Positions 62,442-64,000 of a DNA stretch of 64,000 nucleotides are shown here, one piece after another; position 1 is the stretch's first letter; each line of letters starts with the position of its first letter. The notes under the pieces were generated by a model, which was not told the DNA's origin, did no database searches, and was given only the letters and a program-made list of their open reading frames with translations. Origin of the DNA: Bdellovibrionales bacterium (lineage in GTDB: Bacteria; Bdellovibrionota; UBA1018); contig CANCQK010000006.1 of assembly GCA_947380295.1 (NCBI GenBank), positions 62,001-126,000 of the forward strand, in the 5' to 3' direction. The position numbers were made by a program, and so were the translations under genes.

Positions 62442-64000
62442 ATGAGGTTCAAACCGGCACATTCACTAATAAAAATCACGCAATGGGTTCTGGTTGCTTT
62501 AATCTTTTTCCAAACACCAAGCGCTCAGGCGGACTGTTATAACAGCAGAAATGGGCTCGGCACCTGCTTACCCATCGCTCTTCAGTTTGCAGCTCAGGGG
62601 ACCGCATGCCCAAATGAGAATATGTTAATTGCTGATCCACATGCCCTAGATTCGGCGCAATTAGTCAGCCCCTTTCGAGGGTTATCCACGCCCCCCTCAA
62701 GCGGACCACTGACTTCGATAGTTGGTGGAAAACCCTACATACTTTGCGACAAGTCACTTGAATTTTTAAACTATCTAGACGCTGGCCGCGAACTCCCAAT
62801 CGAGGTCGTAATCTACCTCACAAACTTTCGGCAAAAGAGTTGTGACATGGGTTCAAATTACCCTTCATTAGAATGTAGAGGGGAAGGGTTTGTCACTGGT
62901 GACTTCAAAAATCCCCGTGGACTCGCCACAGACATCACGGGAAATTTATATATCGCGGATACAGACAATCACCGAATCTTAAGAATTGAAAACCCTGGAA
63001 GTCCGACCCAGGTAATCCGGGTGCTTGCAGGCTCTGGCACCCCAGGATACAGAGACTCGCGAGGGGTTGATGCGCAATTTAACTTTCCTGCCGCCCTTAC
63101 GGTTGATCCAGCCGGAACTATTTATGTGGCTGATTCGCGTAATAATATGATTCGCAAAATCACACAATCTGGCGTCGTCACCACGGTTGCCGGTACTTTA
63201 AAATTTGGGTATGGACAGGATGGTCCTGGTGATCAAGCCACCTTCAGCAATCCTCAAGGAATTGTGGCCGATGGCGCAGGGAATGTCTTTGTAGCAGACA
63301 CCGATAACCATAAGATTCGCTTGATCTCACCTGTTGGCATCGTTTCCACCCTAGCAGGTTCATTAAATGTTACAGAGGAATTCCGCGGTAATGTTGATGC
63401 AAGGGGAGCTGATGCACGGTTTTGGTGGCCCCGAGGGATCGCAGTCGATTCATTGGGAAACATCTATGTCACCGACGAAGGTAACTTCGCAATTCGAAAA
63501 ATTGACAATACAGGAGCAGTGACCACTATCGCTCGTGATAGCACCATTGGTCGCCCTGAAGGGATCGCAATCGACTCACTTGGGAGACTCTACGTCTCGG
63601 GAGAGGTACGAGGAGGCGTCAGAACCATGACCCCAGATGATCCAGATTCCTTTTCCACTCCCGTTTGGACAACCGGCACAATCAATTCGGCCACCCAAGG
63701 AATTGCTCTCGGACAAAATGGGAGTACCTATGTGATTCAGCCCCGTACCAATCGGGTCATTTTCCTTACTCGATCGAATGCTGAAATTTACGCCCAATCG
63801 ATTGACCTTAAATTTTCAGGAATTGATGGCGACGGTGCACCCGCACCTGGTGTTCCAGAAAACCATACTTTTTCCACTCAAGCAACGATCTCCTGGGAAA
63901 AGCCAATAGCTGGTACAGTCTTGAGATACTCAGTCTGTGGCCCACCCACTGCGACGTCCCCTAGCTTAAGAGCAGGGGACCAACTGACATTCCGGCAATC
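62442..64000 (+). CDS. Secreted NHL-repeat beta-propeller protein (partial, 3' end outside window)
   Basis: An open frame runs from ATG 62442 (GAGGGG nine bases upstream) to the right edge with no stop: 519 codons. A signal peptide (ending PSAQA) is followed by a cysteine-containing domain with DCYN...GTCLP, and then by NHL-type repeats near 62897-62990, 63070-63160, 63240-63330, 63420-63500 and 63555-63610, such as NPRGLATDITGNLYIADTDNHR. These build a propeller used for protein or ligand binding. The last 60 residues look like the start of an Ig-like domain (TISWEKPIAGTVLRYSVC). It follows the S74 gene by 17 bases and is probably co-transcribed. Confidence 0.85.
   Translation, partial: MRFKPAHSLIKITQWVLVALIFFQTPSAQADCYNSRNGLGTCLPIALQFAAQGTACPNENMLIADPHALDSAQLVSPFRGLSTPPSSGPLTSIVGGKPYILCDKSLEFLNYLDAGRELPIEVVIYLTNFRQKSCDMGSNYPSLECRGEGFVTGDFKNPRGLATDITGNLYIADTDNHRILRIENPGSPTQVIRVLAGSGTPGYRDSRGVDAQFNFPAALTVDPAGTIYVADSRNNMIRKITQSGVVTTVAGTLKFGYGQDGPGDQATFSNPQGIVADGAGNVFVADTDNHKIRLISPVGIVSTLAGSLNVTEEFRGNVDARGADARFWWPRGIAVDSLGNIYVTDEGNFAIRKIDNTGAVTTIARDSTIGRPEGIAIDSLGRLYVSGEVRGGVRTMTPDDPDSFSTPVWTTGTINSATQGIALGQNGSTYVIQPRTNRVIFLTRSNAEIYAQSIDLKFSGIDGDGAPAPGVPENHTFSTQATISWEKPIAGTVLRYSVCGPPTATSPSLRAGDQLTFRQ

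Noticed and set aside
1-64000. Mobile elements, CRISPR arrays, tRNA or rRNA genes, prophage
   Set aside because: I looked for transposases, integrases, regularly spaced repeats, and tRNA cloverleaf motifs. Nothing supports any of them.

Overview
The window is a gene-dense stretch of bacterial chromosome with moderate GC and almost no non-coding space; no intergenic gap exceeds about 235 bases. Gene content and order point to a predatory-type deltaproteobacterial relative, most likely Bdellovibrionota. The clues are a complete pilMNOPQ cluster joined to efp-accB-accC, a tamA/tamB pair, a MoxR-Bat operon, a type III glutamine synthetase, an S74-chaperone surface lipoprotein next to an NHL-repeat secreted protein, and C-terminally extended S6 and N-terminally extended S18. 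This assignment is inferred from content; there is no rRNA gene in the window. I see no mobile element, CRISPR array, tRNA or prophage.

Layout. 1-875: rpsI (cut by the window edge) and rplM on the minus strand, divergent from an agmatinase-family gene. 1877-20192: about 18 kb transcribed entirely on the minus strand, read from the right: pilC, pilD, an unknown membrane protein, pilM-N-O-P-Q, a TPR gene, efp, accB, accC, a second TPR gene, tamB and tamA (six predicted POTRA domains). 20193-25194: glnN (plus), a bidirectional terminator, a small basic protein and parA (minus), then a cysteine-rich YkgJ-like protein and ribF (plus). 25168-38008: a minus-strand operon headed by a giant 1687-residue putative lipoprotein and followed by moxR, a DUF58 gene, a membrane-anchored accessory gene, batA, a batB-batC fusion and batD. 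38195-40936: a polytopic M28 peptidase, a small phasin-like protein and a small secreted protein (plus).

40933-45718 (minus): tatC, then rpsF-rpsR-DUF2232-rplI with a structured leader and a terminator, then dnaB. 45766-52176: a mixed set with a secreted cyclophilin, an unknown 202-residue protein, a secreted protein, ctaA, marC and a double-length M16 peptidase. 52341-59778 (plus): an RRM glycine-rich protein, hemW, grpE-dnaK-dnaJ and an LpoA-like periplasmic protein. 59823-64000 (plus): an outer-membrane barrel with an SH3-like domain, the S74 lipoprotein and the NHL-repeat protein, which runs off the right edge.

How it works together. Much of the window concerns the cell envelope: type IV pilus assembly, TamAB transport to the outer membrane, the Bat complex, Tat export, periplasmic folding and surface fibres. 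Housekeeping modules for translation, replication, fatty-acid initiation, flavin synthesis, nitrogen assimilation and chaperones lie between. Translational coupling (ATGA, GTGA and TGATG overlaps) is pervasive. Four convergent gene pairs overlap at their 3' ends. Several start codons were moved from the longest possible frame on the evidence of Shine-Dalgarno (SD) sites. The best candidates for something undescribed are the giant lipoprotein heading the Bat operon, the S74/NHL surface locus, the rpsF leader RNA, and the inverted-repeat element at the pilM promoter.
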